Of a stretch of 64,000 bases of DNA, positions 52,760-64,000 are shown piece after piece. The notes beneath the pieces were generated by a model. The model ran no database searches and had not been told where the DNA came from. It saw nothing but the letters and a program-made list of their open reading frames with translations. Source of the stretch: Streptomyces sp. WAC06614. Lineage in GTDB: Bacteria; Actinomycetota; Actinomycetes; Streptomycetales; Streptomycetaceae. Numbering within the stretch: the stretch's first letter is position 1; every line of letters begins with the position of its first letter. Both the position numbers and the translations under genes were made by a program. The DNA lies in assembly GCF_003949795.1 (NCBI RefSeq), contig NZ_RPRY01000001.1, positions 1 to 64,000 of the forward strand. The letters are read 5' to 3'.

Positions 52760-53368
52760 CTACTCGTCCTCGGCGAGGGTGAGCTCCACACCGCCGACGA
52801 AACCCGCCGACAGGTTGTAGATGAACGCCCCGAGGGTGGCCAGCGCGGTCGCCAGGACCACGTCGATCACCGCGATCACCGAGGTGAAGATCAGCACCCG
52901 CGGCAGCGACAGGAACGACTGCAGGTCGAAGCCGTTGGACTCGTTGGAGCCCGTGGCCTCGCTGATGGTGCCGCCGACGGTGTCGAAGACCCCCATGGCG
53001 TCCATGACCATCCACAGCACCGCCGCCGCCACGATGGTGCAGATGCCCAGCGCGATGGACAGCAGGAAGCTGACCTTCATCACCGACCACGGGTCGGCCT
53101 TGGCCACCCGCAGTCGTGCCTTGCGGGTCCGGGGCGCCGTCCGCGCCGCGGGACGCGGCTGACGCTGCGCCCCCGGGCCGGACGGCGCCGCGTACGCCTG
53201 CGGCGGGTGGTACGGCTGCGCCGGCCGGTCCTGACTCTCGTCGGTCTCCGGCTGCTGCGCGCCTCGGGTGTCCGTCACGGTTGTCGTCGCCCCCTGGGAG
53301 TCCGCGGCGGGACCACGGGCACCCTTCGCTCCACTCTTTGCCGATCCGGCGCCCGTGGCTCCACTCAC
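52760..53368 (-). CDS. DUF3566 domain membrane protein
   Basis: 202 aa. A Pro/Gln/Ala-rich N-terminus (residues 1-75) is followed by two membrane helices near residues 97-123 and 158-185, with DPWSVMKVSFLLSIALGICT as the DUF3566 signature. Orthologues follow gyrA in most actinobacteria (Rv0007 in Mycobacterium tuberculosis). The role is unknown, perhaps in cell envelope or division. GTG 53368 is the start; the gap to the gyrA stop is 9 nt, so they are cotranscribed. Confidence 0.9.
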   Translation of the reverse strand: MSGATGAGSAKSGAKGARGPAADSQGATTTVTDTRGAQQPETDESQDRPAQPYHPPQAYAAPSGPGAQRQPRPAARTAPRTRKARLRVAKADPWSVMKVSFLLSIALGICTIVAAAVLWMVMDAMGVFDTVGGTISEATGSNESNGFDLQSFLSLPRVLIFTSVIAVIDVVLATALATLGAFIYNLSAGFVGGVELTLAEDE

Positions 53369-53377
53369 GCTGTGCTC

Positions 53378-55966
53378 CTACTGCTCCCCGGCCGAGGACT
53401 CCGTGTCCTCGGCGGCCTGTCCCTCGACCTGCCCCTCGGCCGTCTCGGGCTCGTCGCCCTCCTCGGCCTCCTGACCGGCTTCGGCATTGCGGGCGATGCC
53501 CACGACGGCATCCCGCTTGCCCAGGTTGATCAGCTGGACGCCCATGGTGTCACGGCCGGTCTCCCTGACTTCGTTGACTCGCGTACGGATCACACCACCG
53601 CCGAGGGTGATGGCGAGAATCTCGTCGCCCTCGTCCACGACCAGCGCACCGACCAGCGAGCCCCGGTCCTCCACGATCTTGGCGGCCTTGATTCCCAGAC
53701 CGCCGCGGCCCTGGACCCGGTACTCGTCGACCGGCGTGCGCTTGGCGTAGCCGCCGTCGGTCGCGGTGAAGACGAACGTACCCGGCCGGACAACGCTCAT
53801 CGACAGCAGTTCGTCACCCTCGCGGAAACTCATGCCCTTCACGCCGGAGGTGGCGCGGCCCATCGGGCGCAGGGCGTCGTCGGTCGCCGTGAAGCGGATC
53901 GACTGCGCCTTGCGGCTGATCAGCAGCAGGTCGTCCTCGGCGGACACCAGCTCGGCGCCGATCAGCTCGTCGTCGCTGCCGTCCTCCCGCTCGCGCAGGT
54001 TGATGGCGATGACGCCGCCCGAGCGGGGCGAGTCGTAGTCCTTGAGCGCGGTCTTCTTCACCAGGCCCGCCTTGGTGGCCAGGATCAGGTAGGGCGCCGC
54101 CTCGTAGTCGCGGATCGCCAGGATCTCGGCGATCTGCTCGTCCGGCTGGAAGGCCAGCAGGTTGGCCACGTGCTGACCGCGGGCGTCCCGGCCGGCGTCG
54201 GGCAGCTCGTAGGCCTTGGCCCGGTAGACCCGGCCCTTGTTGGTGAAGAACAGCAGCCAGTGGTGCGTGGTGGAGACGAAGAAGTGGTCGACGATGTCGT
54301 CCTCGCGCAGCTTCGTACCGCGCACGCCCTTGCCGCCGCGCCGCTGGGAGCGGTAGTCGTCGGTCTTGGTGCGCTTGACGTAGCCGCCGCGGGTGATCGT
54401 GACGACGATGTCCTCCTCGGCGATCAGGTCCTCGATGGACATGTCGCCGTCGAACGGCACCAGCATCGTGCGGCGGTCGTCGCCGTACTTCTCGACGATC
54501 GCGGCCAGCTCCTCGCTGACGATCGCGCGCTGCTTCTCCGGCGAGGCCAGGATCGCGTTGTACTCGTTGATCTTGGCCTGGAGCTCGTCGTGCTCGGCGA
54601 CGATCTTCTGCCGTTCCAGGGCCGCCAGGCGGCGCAGCTGCATCTCCAGGATCGCGTTGGCCTGGATCTCGTCGATCTCCAGCAGGCCCATCAGGCCCTC
54701 ACGCGCGATCTCGACGGTCTGGCTGCGCCGGATGAGGGCGATGACCTCGTCGATCGCGTCCAGCGCCTTGAGCAGACCGCGCAGGATGTGGGCGCGCTCC
54801 TCGGCCTTGCGCAGACGGAACTTCGTCCGGCGGACGATGACCTCGATCTGGTGGTGCACCCAGTGGCGGATGAACGCGTCCAGCGAGAGCGTGCGCGGCA
54901 CGCCGTCCACCAGCGCGAGCATGTTCGCGCCGAAGTTCGTCTGGAGGTCGGTGTGCTTGAACAGGTTGTTCAGCACGACCTTGGCGACGGCGTCCCGCTT
55001 GAGGACGATCACCAGGCGCTGGCCCGTGCGCGAGGAGGTCTCGTCGCGGACGTCGGCGATGCCGCCGATCTTGCCGTCCTTGACCAGGTCGGCGATCTTC
55101 TGGGCGAGGTTGTCCGGGTTGACCTGGTACGGAAGCTCCGTGACCACCAGGCACTGGCGGTTCTGGATCTCCTCGACCTCGACCACCGCGCGCATGGTGA
55201 TGGAGCCGCGGCCGGTGCGGTAGGCCTCCTCGATGCCCTTCTTGCCCACGACCAGCGCGCCGGTCGGGAAGTCCGGGCCCTTGATGCGCTCGATCAGCGC
55301 GTCGAGCAGCTCCTCGTGCGAGGCGTCCGGGTTGGCCAGGTACCACTGCGCACCCTCGGCGACCTCGCGGAGGTTGTGCGGCGGGATGTTGGTGGCCATA
55401 CCGACGGCGATACCGGCGGAGCCGTTGACGAGCAGGTTCGGGAACCGGGCCGGCAGGACCGTGGGCTCCTGGTTGCGGCCGTCGTAGTTGTCCTGGAAGT
55501 CGACGGTCTCCTCGTCGATGTCCCGGACGATCTCCATCGACAGCGGCGCCATCTTGCACTCGGTGTAGCGCATGGCGGCGGCCGGGTCGTTGCCCGGGGA
55601 GCCGAAGTTGCCGTTGGAGTCCACCAGCGGCATCCGCATCGACCACGGCTGGGCCAGGCGGACCAGGGCGTCGTAGATCGAGGTGTCGCCGTGCGGGTGG
55701 TACGTACCCATGACGTCACCGACGACGCGGGCGCACTTGTAGAAGCCCTTCTCGGGCCGGTAGCCGCCGTCGTACATCGCGTACAGCACACGGCGGTGGA
55801 CCGGCTTGAGGCCGTCCCGTACGTCGGGCAGCGCGCGGGACACGATGACGGACATCGCGTAGTCGAGGTAGGAGCGCTGCATCTCCGTCTCGAGCCCGAC
55901 GGGCTCGATCCGCATCTGCGGTTCCTCTTCGGTGGCTTCGGTGGTGGGAGTGTTCTCGTCGGCCAT
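53378..55966 (-). CDS. gyrA: DNA gyrase subunit A
   Basis: 862 aa. Winged-helix and breakage-reunion region: [39 protein letters not shown] (quinolone-determining region) and the catalytic Tyr in [10 protein letters not shown]. The C-terminal pinwheel begins near residue 510 with GyrA-box [13 protein letters not shown]. It introduces negative supercoils with GyrB. The stretch GDTSIYD carries Thr and Ser at the positions of the E. coli Ser83/Ala84 region. It is 43 nt downstream of gyrB and cotranscribed with it. Confidence 0.97.
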   Translation of the reverse strand: MADENTPTTEATEEEPQMRIEPVGLETEMQRSYLDYAMSVIVSRALPDVRDGLKPVHRRVLYAMYDGGYRPEKGFYKCARVVGDVMGTYHPHGDTSIYDALVRLAQPWSMRMPLVDSNGNFGSPGNDPAAAMRYTECKMAPLSMEIVRDIDEETVDFQDNYDGRNQEPTVLPARFPNLLVNGSAGIAVGMATNIPPHNLREVAEGAQWYLANPDASHEELLDALIERIKGPDFPTGALVVGKKGIEEAYRTGRGSITMRAVVEVEEIQNRQCLVVTELPYQVNPDNLAQKIADLVKDGKIGGIADVRDETSSRTGQRLVIVLKRDAVAKVVLNNLFKHTDLQTNFGANMLALVDGVPRTLSLDAFIRHWVHHQIEVIVRRTKFRLRKAEERAHILRGLLKALDAIDEVIALIRRSQTVEIAREGLMGLLEIDEIQANAILEMQLRRLAALERQKIVAEHDELQAKINEYNAILASPEKQRAIVSEELAAIVEKYGDDRRTMLVPFDGDMSIEDLIAEEDIVVTITRGGYVKRTKTDDYRSQRRGGKGVRGTKLREDDIVDHFFVSTTHHWLLFFTNKGRVYRAKAYELPDAGRDARGQHVANLLAFQPDEQIAEILAIRDYEAAPYLILATKAGLVKKTALKDYDSPRSGGVIAINLREREDGSDDELIGAELVSAEDDLLLISRKAQSIRFTATDDALRPMGRATSGVKGMSFREGDELLSMSVVRPGTFVFTATDGGYAKRTPVDEYRVQGRGGLGIKAAKIVEDRGSLVGALVVDEGDEILAITLGGGVIRTRVNEVRETGRDTMGVQLINLGKRDAVVGIARNAEAGQEAEEGDEPETAEGQVEGQAAEDTESSAGEQ

Positions 55967-56009
55967 TGCTGGTCTTCAAGTCCTTTCAGGCGGTCAGCGA
56001 CGGACCGAC

Positions 56010-58329
<2,320 letters not shown>

Positions 58330-58938
58330 TCAGCCCCAGGTGTCGCCCGGACCGGAGCTGCCCGGGGCCCGCAGCGGCCCGTACCGGCGCGGCCGGCCGC
58401 CCGGCCCCTGCACCTTGATCAGGCGGACGGTGCCCTGACCCAGCTCCTTGTTCAGCCGGGCCACCAGCTGCGGGGCGAGCAGCTTGAGCTGCGCCGCCCA
58501 CGCCGACGAATCGCACCTCACCAGGAGCTCACGGTCCTCGTAGCGCTCCGGTTCACAGTGCGCCGCGATCTCCGGCCCCACGATCTGCGGCCAGCGCTCC
58601 ATGACGCCCGCGTCCGCCAGCGGCATCTCCCACCCGCGCTCGGTCCGCAGCCGTTCCAGCGCGGCCATCAGCGGCATCGGGTCCCGGGCGTCGGCCCGGG
58701 CGCCCGAGCGCAGGCCCGGGCCCTGGGTCCGCTTCTTCCCGCCCGCGCCCGCCGCCAGGCCGCGCGCCCGGGCCTGCTCACGGGCCGCCGCAAGGGCCTG
58801 CCGGGCCAGGTCGACACCCGAGGACACCTGCCCGCCGGAGGCCGGCGGAGGCTCGGGGGACGTGCGCCGGGCCGCCCCGTCGCCGTTGCCCTGCGGACCG
58901 CCCTGCGGATTTCCCCGCGGATCGCCCGTCGGATTCAT
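58330..58938 (-). CDS. dciA: DciA/DUF721 family replication protein
   Basis: 202 aa. An N-terminal Gly/Pro/Arg-rich part (residues 1-85) precedes the DUF721 domain: [40 protein letters not shown] and [20 protein letters not shown]. DciA loads the replicative helicase in bacteria that lack DnaC, as actinobacteria do. The start ATG 58938 overlaps the recF stop. Its place between recF and gyrB is conserved. Confidence 0.88.
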   Translation of the reverse strand: MNPTGDPRGNPQGGPQGNGDGAARRTSPEPPPASGGQVSSGVDLARQALAAAREQARARGLAAGAGGKKRTQGPGLRSGARADARDPMPLMAALERLRTERGWEMPLADAGVMERWPQIVGPEIAAHCEPERYEDRELLVRCDSSAWAAQLKLLAPQLVARLNKELGQGTVRLIKVQGPGGRPRRYGPLRAPGSSGPGDTWG

Positions 58939-60059
58939 CCTCGGGTCACCTCACCACCGGACACCCGGAACCGGGCCCCCGCCAGCACGCCCGGCACGTC
59001 GTCGTCCACCGCCGCCGTCACCAGCACCTGCTCGCCGCCGGCCACCAGCTCCGCGAGCCGCTCCCGGCGCCGCGTGTCCAGCTCGGCGAAGACGTCGTCC
59101 AGGATCAGCACCGGCTCGGCGCCCTCGCCGCGCAACAGTTCGTACGAGGCCAGTCTGAGCGCCAGCGCGTACGACCACGACTCGCCGTGGCTCGCGTACC
59201 CCTTGGCCGGGAGCTGGCCGAGCGCCAGGGCCACGTCGTCGCGGTGCGGACCGACCAGGGTCACGCCCCGTTCGATCTCCTGCTTGCGCGCCTCGGCGAG
59301 CGCCGCGAGCAGCACCTCGTAGAGCTCCTCGCGGGTCTGCGCCCCGGCCGTGGGGGCACTGCCCTTGTACGTCAGCCCGATCGCGCCGCCGCCCGGCGCG
59401 AGCTGCTCGTAGGCCTTGCCGGCCAGCGGCTCCAGGGTGGCCAGCAGGTCCAGCCGCTGGGCGAGCAGCTCCGCGCCCGCCCGGGCCAGGTGCTGGTCCC
59501 ACACGTCCAGGGTGGACAGGTCCATGGAACGGCCGCCGTGCCGGCGGGCCATCGCCGCGGTCTTGAGCAGGGTGTTGCGCTGCTTGAGCACGCGCTCGTA
59601 GTCCGAGCGCACCCCCGCCATCCGCGGCGCCCGCGCGGTGATCAGCTCGTCCAGGAACCGCCGGCGCTCGCCGGGGTCGCCCTTGACCAGGGCGAGGTCC
59701 TCGGGCGCGAACAGCACCGTGCGCACGATCCCCAGCACGTCACGGGGCCTGACCTGCGAGGACCGGTTGATCCGGGCCCGGTTGGCCCGGCCCGGGTTGA
59801 GCTCCAGCTCCACGAGCTGCTGCCGCTCGCCCTGGGTCACGGCGGCCCGGACGATCGCCCGGTCGGCGCCCATGCGGACCAGCGGGGCGTCCGAGGAGAC
59901 CCGGTGGCTGCCCAGCGTGGCCAGGTAGCCGACGGCCTCGACCAGGTTGGTCTTGCCCTGGCCGTTGGGTCCCACGAAAGCCGTGACGCCCGGGTCGAGG
60001 GGGACCTCGGCCCGGGCGTACGAGCGGAAGTCGGCCAACGACAGATGCGTGACGTGCAT
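58935..60059 (-). CDS. recF: DNA replication and repair protein RecF
   Basis: 374 aa. The Walker A motif is [18 protein letters not shown] near residue 30, the ABC-like signature region is in [20 protein letters not shown], and Walker B is [13 protein letters not shown]. It loads RecA at gaps behind RecR/RecO. ATG 60059 follows the DciA overlap rule (stop ATGA with dciA). Neighbours gnd upstream and gyrB downstream match the Streptomyces order. Confidence 0.95.
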   Translation of the reverse strand: MHVTHLSLADFRSYARAEVPLDPGVTAFVGPNGQGKTNLVEAVGYLATLGSHRVSSDAPLVRMGADRAIVRAAVTQGERQQLVELELNPGRANRARINRSSQVRPRDVLGIVRTVLFAPEDLALVKGDPGERRRFLDELITARAPRMAGVRSDYERVLKQRNTLLKTAAMARRHGGRSMDLSTLDVWDQHLARAGAELLAQRLDLLATLEPLAGKAYEQLAPGGGAIGLTYKGSAPTAGAQTREELYEVLLAALAEARKQEIERGVTLVGPHRDDVALALGQLPAKGYASHGESWSYALALRLASYELLRGEGAEPVLILDDVFAELDTRRRERLAELVAGGEQVLVTAAVDDDVPGVLAGARFRVSGGEVTRG

Positions 60060-60098
60060 GGCGGCGCCGGCCTCCCCCTGCTCCTGCTTGTCTTCCTG

Positions 60099-60977
60099 CT
60101 ACTTCTTCGTCTCGACCGCGTGGCCGCCGAACTGGTTGCGCAGCGCGGCGATCATCTTCATCTGCGGCGAGTCGTCCTGGCGCGAGGCGAAGCGCGCGAA
60201 CAGCGACGCGGTGATCGCGGGCAGCGGCACGGCGTGGTCGATCGCGGCCTCCACCGTCCAGCGGCCCTCGCCCGAGTCCTGCGCGAAGCCCTTGAGCTTC
60301 TCCAGGTGCTCGTCCTCGTCCAGCGCGTTCACGGCCAGGTCCAGCAGCCAGGAACGGATGACCGTGCCCTCCTGCCAGGACCGGAAGACCTCGCGCACGT
60401 CGGTGACCGAGTCCACCTTCTCCAGCAGCTCCCAGCCCTCGGCGTAGGCCTGCATCATGGCGTACTCGATGCCGTTGTGGACCATCTTGGCGAAGTGGCC
60501 CGCGCCGACCTTGCCGGCGTGCACGGCGCCGAACTCGCCCTCGGGCTTGAGGGCGTCGAAGATCGGCTGCACCCGGGCCACGTGGTCCTTGGCGCCGCCG
60601 TACATCAGCGCGTAGCCGTTCTCCAGGCCCCAGACGCCGCCGGAGACACCGCAGTCGACGAAGCCGATGCCCTTGGCCGCCAGCTCCTCGGCGTGCCTCT
60701 CGTCATCGGTCCAGCGGGAGTTGCCGCCGTCGACGACGATGTCGCCGATGGAGAGCAGCTCGCCGAGCTCGTCGATGGTGGACTGGGTGGGCTCGCCGGC
60801 GGGGACCATCACCCACACGACCCGGGGGCCCTTCAGCTTCTCCACAAGCTCATGCAGGCTGTGGACATCGGCGACGTCCGGATTGCGGTCGTATCCGACG
60901 ACGGTGTGACCTGCGCGGCGGATGCGCTCGCGCATGTTGCCGCCCATCTTGCCGAGACCGACGAGACCGAGCTCCAT
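60099..60977 (-). CDS. gnd: 6-phosphogluconate dehydrogenase (decarboxylating), short type
   Basis: 292 aa. NAD(P)-binding LGLVGLGKMGGNMRERIRRA at the N-terminus, GGNSRWTDDERHAEEL near residue 95, substrate loop VSGGVWGLENGYALMYGG and catalytic VGAGHFAKMVHNGIEYAMMQ. The short length fits the YqeC/GndA group, which oxidises 6-phosphogluconate to ribulose 5-phosphate. The family is conserved between dnaN and recF in Streptomyces. ATG 60977 starts the Rossmann fold. Confidence 0.93.
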   Translation of the reverse strand: MELGLVGLGKMGGNMRERIRRAGHTVVGYDRNPDVADVHSLHELVEKLKGPRVVWVMVPAGEPTQSTIDELGELLSIGDIVVDGGNSRWTDDERHAEELAAKGIGFVDCGVSGGVWGLENGYALMYGGAKDHVARVQPIFDALKPEGEFGAVHAGKVGAGHFAKMVHNGIEYAMMQAYAEGWELLEKVDSVTDVREVFRSWQEGTVIRSWLLDLAVNALDEDEHLEKLKGFAQDSGEGRWTVEAAIDHAVPLPAITASLFARFASRQDDSPQMKMIAALRNQFGGHAVETKK

Positions 60978-61082
60978 CTGGTGGTTCCTTAGGTGTGTGA
61001 CCAGTTTCGTACCCGCGTCCGAGCCTACGCCCGCACGCGGGTGCACACCCTCCCCCGTGCTCCGCACGGGGGGCGCCCCCAG

Positions 61083-62213
61083 TCAGCCGGACAGGCGCAC
61101 CGGCATGATCAGGTACTTGTAGGCCTCGTCCGCCTCGGCGTCGACGGCCGGGCGGCCGCTGAGCAGGGCGGGCTTGGTGGACGTCGTGAACGACAGCTGC
61201 GCGGCGGGCGAGTCGATCGCGCTCAGACCGTCCAGCAGGAAGGTCGGGTTGAAGGCGATCGAGATGTCGTCGCCCTCCAGCTTGGCGTCCACGCGCTCCA
61301 CAGCCTGTGCATCGTCGGAGGAGCCGGCCTCCAGGATCAGCACGCCCTGCTCGAAGCTCAGGCGGACCGGGGTGTTGCGCTCGGCGACCAGGGCCACGCG
61401 CTTGACGGCCTCGACGAACGGGGCGGTCTCGATCACGGCGACGGAGTTGAACTCGGTCGGGAACAGCGTGCGGTACTTCGGCAGGTCGCCCTCGAGCAGG
61501 CGGGTGGTGGTGCGGCGGCCGGCGCCCTCGAAGCCGATGAGGCCCTCACCGGCACCCGAGCCCGACAGCGCCAGGGTGACCGTGTCACCGCTGGTCAGGG
61601 ACTTGGCGGTGTCCAGCAGCGTCTTGGCGGGCACCAGGGCGACGGCGGAGGCGTTCGGGTCCTCGGGCTTCCACAGGAACTCGCGGACCGCGAAGCGGTA
61701 GCGGTCGGTGGAGGCCAGGGTGACGCGGTCGCCCTCGATCTCGATGCGCACACCGGTCAGCACCGGCAGCGTGTCGTCACGGCCGGCGGCGATGGCGACC
61801 TGGGCGGCAGCGGCGGCGAAGACCTCGCCGGGGACGGTGCCGGTCGCGGTCGGCATCTGCGGCAGTGCCGGGTACTCCTCCACAGGCAGGGTGTGGAGGG
61901 TGAAGCGGGAGGAACCGCAGACCACGGTCGCCCGTACACCGTCTGTGGAAATCTCCACCGGGCGGTTGGGGAGGGCGCGGCAGATGTCGGCGAGCAGCCG
62001 ACCGGAGACCAGGACGGTGCCGTCCTCCTCCACGTCCGCCTCGACCGAGACGCGGGCGGAGACCTCGTAGTCGAAGCCGGAGAGGCTGAGCGTGCCCTCC
62101 TCGGCCTTCAGCAGCAGGCCCGCGAGGACGGGAACCGGCGGCCGGGCCGGGAGGCTACGGGCCGCCCACGCCACCGCCTCCGCGAGTACGTCGCGCTCAA
62201 CCCGGATCTTCAC
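61083..62213 (-). CDS. dnaN: DNA polymerase III sliding clamp (beta subunit)
   Basis: 376 aa. Starts VKIRVERDVLAEAVAWAARS and shows the three clamp domains, with LPVEEYPALPQMP and the C-terminal MPVRLSG. It encircles DNA and tethers the polymerase. GTG 62213 is the usual Streptomyces dnaN start. oriC lies directly upstream. Confidence 0.96.
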   Translation of the reverse strand: MKIRVERDVLAEAVAWAARSLPARPPVPVLAGLLLKAEEGTLSLSGFDYEVSARVSVEADVEEDGTVLVSGRLLADICRALPNRPVEISTDGVRATVVCGSSRFTLHTLPVEEYPALPQMPTATGTVPGEVFAAAAAQVAIAAGRDDTLPVLTGVRIEIEGDRVTLASTDRYRFAVREFLWKPEDPNASAVALVPAKTLLDTAKSLTSGDTVTLALSGSGAGEGLIGFEGAGRRTTTRLLEGDLPKYRTLFPTEFNSVAVIETAPFVEAVKRVALVAERNTPVRLSFEQGVLILEAGSSDDAQAVERVDAKLEGDDISIAFNPTFLLDGLSAIDSPAAQLSFTTSTKPALLSGRPAVDAEADEAYKYLIMPVRLSG

Positions 62214-62389
62214 CTTCAGCCGCCTCCTGCTGCTGTTGCTGGCTCTCGTCGTCGGCTCATTGCCTCCGCACAGTCTGACGTACGGCACCGACACTCCGTG
62301 CGGCCGGCGGTCAAGTCGGGAGCGAGGTGTCGGGGAGGCCGTCGGACGGACTTGTGCACAGGGCCTGCTTGAAAACGGAAACCGGCCTA

Positions 62390-62940
62390 ACTGTCTATGG
62401 GGGTAGTAGTAGGGCCTGTGGAAACCGTGGATAACTGCGTTTTCGCAGGTCACCGGCCAGATTTTTTCCACCGACCCTGTGGGTGGAGCCGGTGGACAAC
62501 CGGGGTGTGCTGTGGAGAACAGAAAGTTCTGCACAGGCTGTCCCCAGGACACCCGGAGTGCTCCACAGGTGTGTCCCCAGTTTTCCCCCAGTGCTCCACA
62601 GCCCAAACGTTCACATCCGTGTGACGCCTTTCACTCCGAGCGGTGAGAGGGGCGGTGCCGTTGCCGAACAGTGGACAAGGCTGTGGAGTGAAGGCCTCAT
62701 CCTGTGCACAGAGGGCCTGAACCTGTGGGCGAGCGGTGGACAAGGTCGGTGGACAGACCTGTGGACAAAAGATCGTCCACAGCCTGTGGATCATCTTCGC
62801 GCACAAATCCACAGCCCTCTGACCTGGGCTGATGGTCCCTCAACAGGGAGACCTGTGGACAGATTGTGGGTGACCGGGACAGTCCCCAAGCTGTGGACGG
62901 AAGAAAGTCCCCCAATCTGTGGATGACTTGGCTCCGAGGG
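62390..62940. other. oriC: chromosomal replication origin oriC
   Basis: The dnaN-dnaA gap contains many DnaA-box-like 9-mers in both orientations. Examples are TGTGGACAA (62760-62768, perfect), GGTGGACAA (62491-62499 and 62735-62743), AGTGGACAA (62670-62678), CGTGGATAA (62426-62434), TCGTCCACA (62773-62781), TGTGGATCA (62785-62793), TGTGGACAG (62854-62862) and TGTGGATGA (62918-62926). The A+T content is higher than nearby genes, and a short T-rich tract lies near 62462. Streptomyces oriC is known to hold about 19 boxes between dnaN and dnaA, which this matches. dnaN and dnaA promoters are presumably inside or beside it. Confidence 0.95.
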
Positions 62941-63019
62941 GGCGTATTCGAACAGGTCAGAGGCGCGCGAACCACTCCGCACGCCCCCTCTCCCGGGCCG
63001 GGCGCCCCCCTGAGGACGA

Positions 63020-63059
63020 CGAAAAGGGCGCTCCCGGGGGTCCGGGAGCGCCCTTTTCG
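63020..63059 (-). terminator. terminator downstream of dnaA
   Basis: Arms GAAAAGGGCGCTCCCGG (63021-63037) and CCGGGAGCGCCCTTTTC (63042-63058) pair perfectly over 17-18 bp with a 4-nt loop. The T run on the arms fits an intrinsic terminator for minus-strand dnaA, 23 nt past its stop. Confidence 0.92.
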
Positions 63060-63082
63060 AGGGGTGGGTGGGGCCGGGTGCG

Positions 63083-64000
63083 TCAGCCGTTCTTGATGCG
63101 GTTGGTCAGCTCCGTGACCTGGTTGTAGATGGAACGCCGCTCCGCCATCAGCGCCCGGATCTTGCGGTCCGCGTGCATCACGGTGGTGTGGTCCCGCCCG
63201 CCGAACTGCGCACCGATCTTGGGCAGCGAGAGGTCCGTGAGCTCCCGGCACAGGTACATGGCGATCTGCCGCGCGGTGACCAGCACCCGGCTGCGCGAGG
63301 AGCCGCACAGGTCGTCCACGGTCAGACCGAAGTAGTCGGCGGTCGCCGCCATGATGTCCGTCGCCGTGATCTCGGGGGCGGTGTCCTCGCCGCCGGGGAT
63401 CAGGTTCTTCAGGACGTCCTCGGTCAGTCCGAGGTCCACCGGCTGCCGGTTGAGGCTCGCGAAGGCCGTCACCCGGATCAGCGCGCCCTCCAGCTCACGG
63501 ATGTTGCGCGAGATCCGGGACGCGATGAACTCCAGTACCTCCGGCGGGGCGTTGAGCTGCTCCTGCACCGCCTTCTTGCGCAGGATCGCGATCCGGGTCT
63601 CCAGCTCGGGCGGCTGGACGTCCGTGATCAGGCCCCACTCGAAACGGTTGCGCAGCCGGTCCTCCAGGGTGACCAGCTGCTTGGGCGGCCGGTCGGAGGA
63701 CAGGACGATCTGCTTGTTCGCGTTGTGGAGCGTGTTGAAGGTGTGGAAGAACTCCTCCTGCGTCGACTCCTTGCTCGCGAGGAACTGGATGTCGTCGACC
63801 AGAAGGATGTCCATCTCGCGGTACCGCTTGCGGAACGCGTCGCCCTTGCCGTCGCGGATCGAGTTGATGAACTCGTTGGTGAACTCCTCCGAGCTCACGT
63901 ACCGCACCCGGGTGCCCGGGTAGAGACTGCGGGCGTAGTGCCCGATGGCGTGCAGCAGGTGGGTCTTGCCCAGGCCGGACTCGCCGTAGATGAACAGCGG
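63083..64000 (-). CDS. dnaA: chromosomal replication initiator DnaA (3' part; 5' end outside window)
   Basis: The C-terminal 305 residues are in the window and the frame runs to its edge. Visible parts: Walker [16 protein letters not shown], Walker [21 protein letters not shown], sensor and arginine finger region [17 protein letters not shown], and DNA-binding domain IV with [20 protein letters not shown] and [18 protein letters not shown]. It recognises the 9-bp boxes in oriC and in the 46.4-kb pair. It lies directly beyond the terminator. Confidence 0.97.
   Translation of the reverse strand, partial: PLFIYGESGLGKTHLLHAIGHYARSLYPGTRVRYVSSEEFTNEFINSIRDGKGDAFRKRYREMDILLVDDIQFLASKESTQEEFFHTFNTLHNANKQIVLSSDRPPKQLVTLEDRLRNRFEWGLITDVQPPELETRIAILRKKAVQEQLNAPPEVLEFIASRISRNIRELEGALIRVTAFASLNRQPVDLGLTEDVLKNLIPGGEDTAPEITATDIMAATADYFGLTVDDLCGSSRSRVLVTARQIAMYLCRELTDLSLPKIGAQFGGRDHTTVMHADRKIRALMAERRSIYNQVTELTNRIKNG

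Noticed and set aside
60840-61330. DnaA-box-like 9-mers inside gnd and dnaN coding sequence (such as TGTGGACAT and CTCCACAGC)
   Set aside because: They carry one to three mismatches and are in coding sequence, so coincidence is likely; only the non-coding perfect boxes were kept.

Overview
The window is high-GC actinobacterial chromosome and almost certainly Streptomyces or a very close relative. The evidence is the gene order at the right end (dnaA, oriC, dnaN, gnd, recF, DciA-like gene, gyrB, gyrA, DUF3566, tRNA-Ile, DLW-39), the fhaA-fhaB-pstP-rodA-pbpA-pknB cluster, crgA, tandem class E sortases, frequent GTG starts, G/C third codon positions, and Streptomyces-type parS and DnaA-box sequences. 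No insertion sequence, prophage, CRISPR array or rRNA operon was seen; this is vertically inherited origin-proximal DNA.

Left part (1-10 kb): a secreted or anchored alanine/proline-rich protein; a PadR repressor with an ABC ATPase/FtsX-type permease pair behind a palindromic, probably leaderless promoter; a bacterial proteasome activator; a molybdenum cofactor pair (MobA-like/MoeA) overlapping a K+ channel gene, with a perfect ParB-binding parS at the junction; and a quinone oxidoreductase.

Catabolic part (10-29 kb): the branched-chain ketoacid dehydrogenase operon bkdABC with a divergent Lrp-type regulator, then a phenylacetate system: TetR regulator, paaH, paaN and paaABCDE. An identical half-site pattern (ACCGA, 4 nt, TCGGT) occurs in the bkd, paaH/paaN and paaA promoter regions and suggests one TetR regulon. 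A TrmH-like methyltransferase, an HTTM membrane protein and a DUF5819 protein are embedded between paaN and paaA. Further right are a metallo-beta-lactamase-fold hydrolase with a divergent XRE regulator, an acyl-CoA dehydrogenase behind a KstR-like palindrome, a rhodanese, a J-domain protein and a DUF2252 protein.

Signalling and cell-wall part (29-53 kb): a NarL-type two-component system whose kinase has an unusual C-terminal membrane extension, tRNA-Leu, the FHA/PP2C/RodA/PBP/PknB growth cluster ending in a strong terminator, a six-gene minus-strand operon (DUF881, sortase, small membrane protein, glutamine amidotransferase, two more sortases) divergent from crgA, cyclophilin plus rhomboid protease, DUF5324, tRNA-Ala, a small XRE-like regulator, a tail-anchored Ser/Thr kinase and a surface-anchored protein.

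Origin part (52-64 kb): DLW-39, tRNA-Ile, DUF3566, gyrA, gyrB, DciA-like protein, recF, gnd, dnaN, oriC with many DnaA boxes, and the 3' part of dnaA, all on the minus strand. A pair of perfect inverted DnaA boxes between crgA and the rhomboid gene, and single perfect boxes in the bkd and paa promoter regions, are the most interesting extra replication-linked signals.
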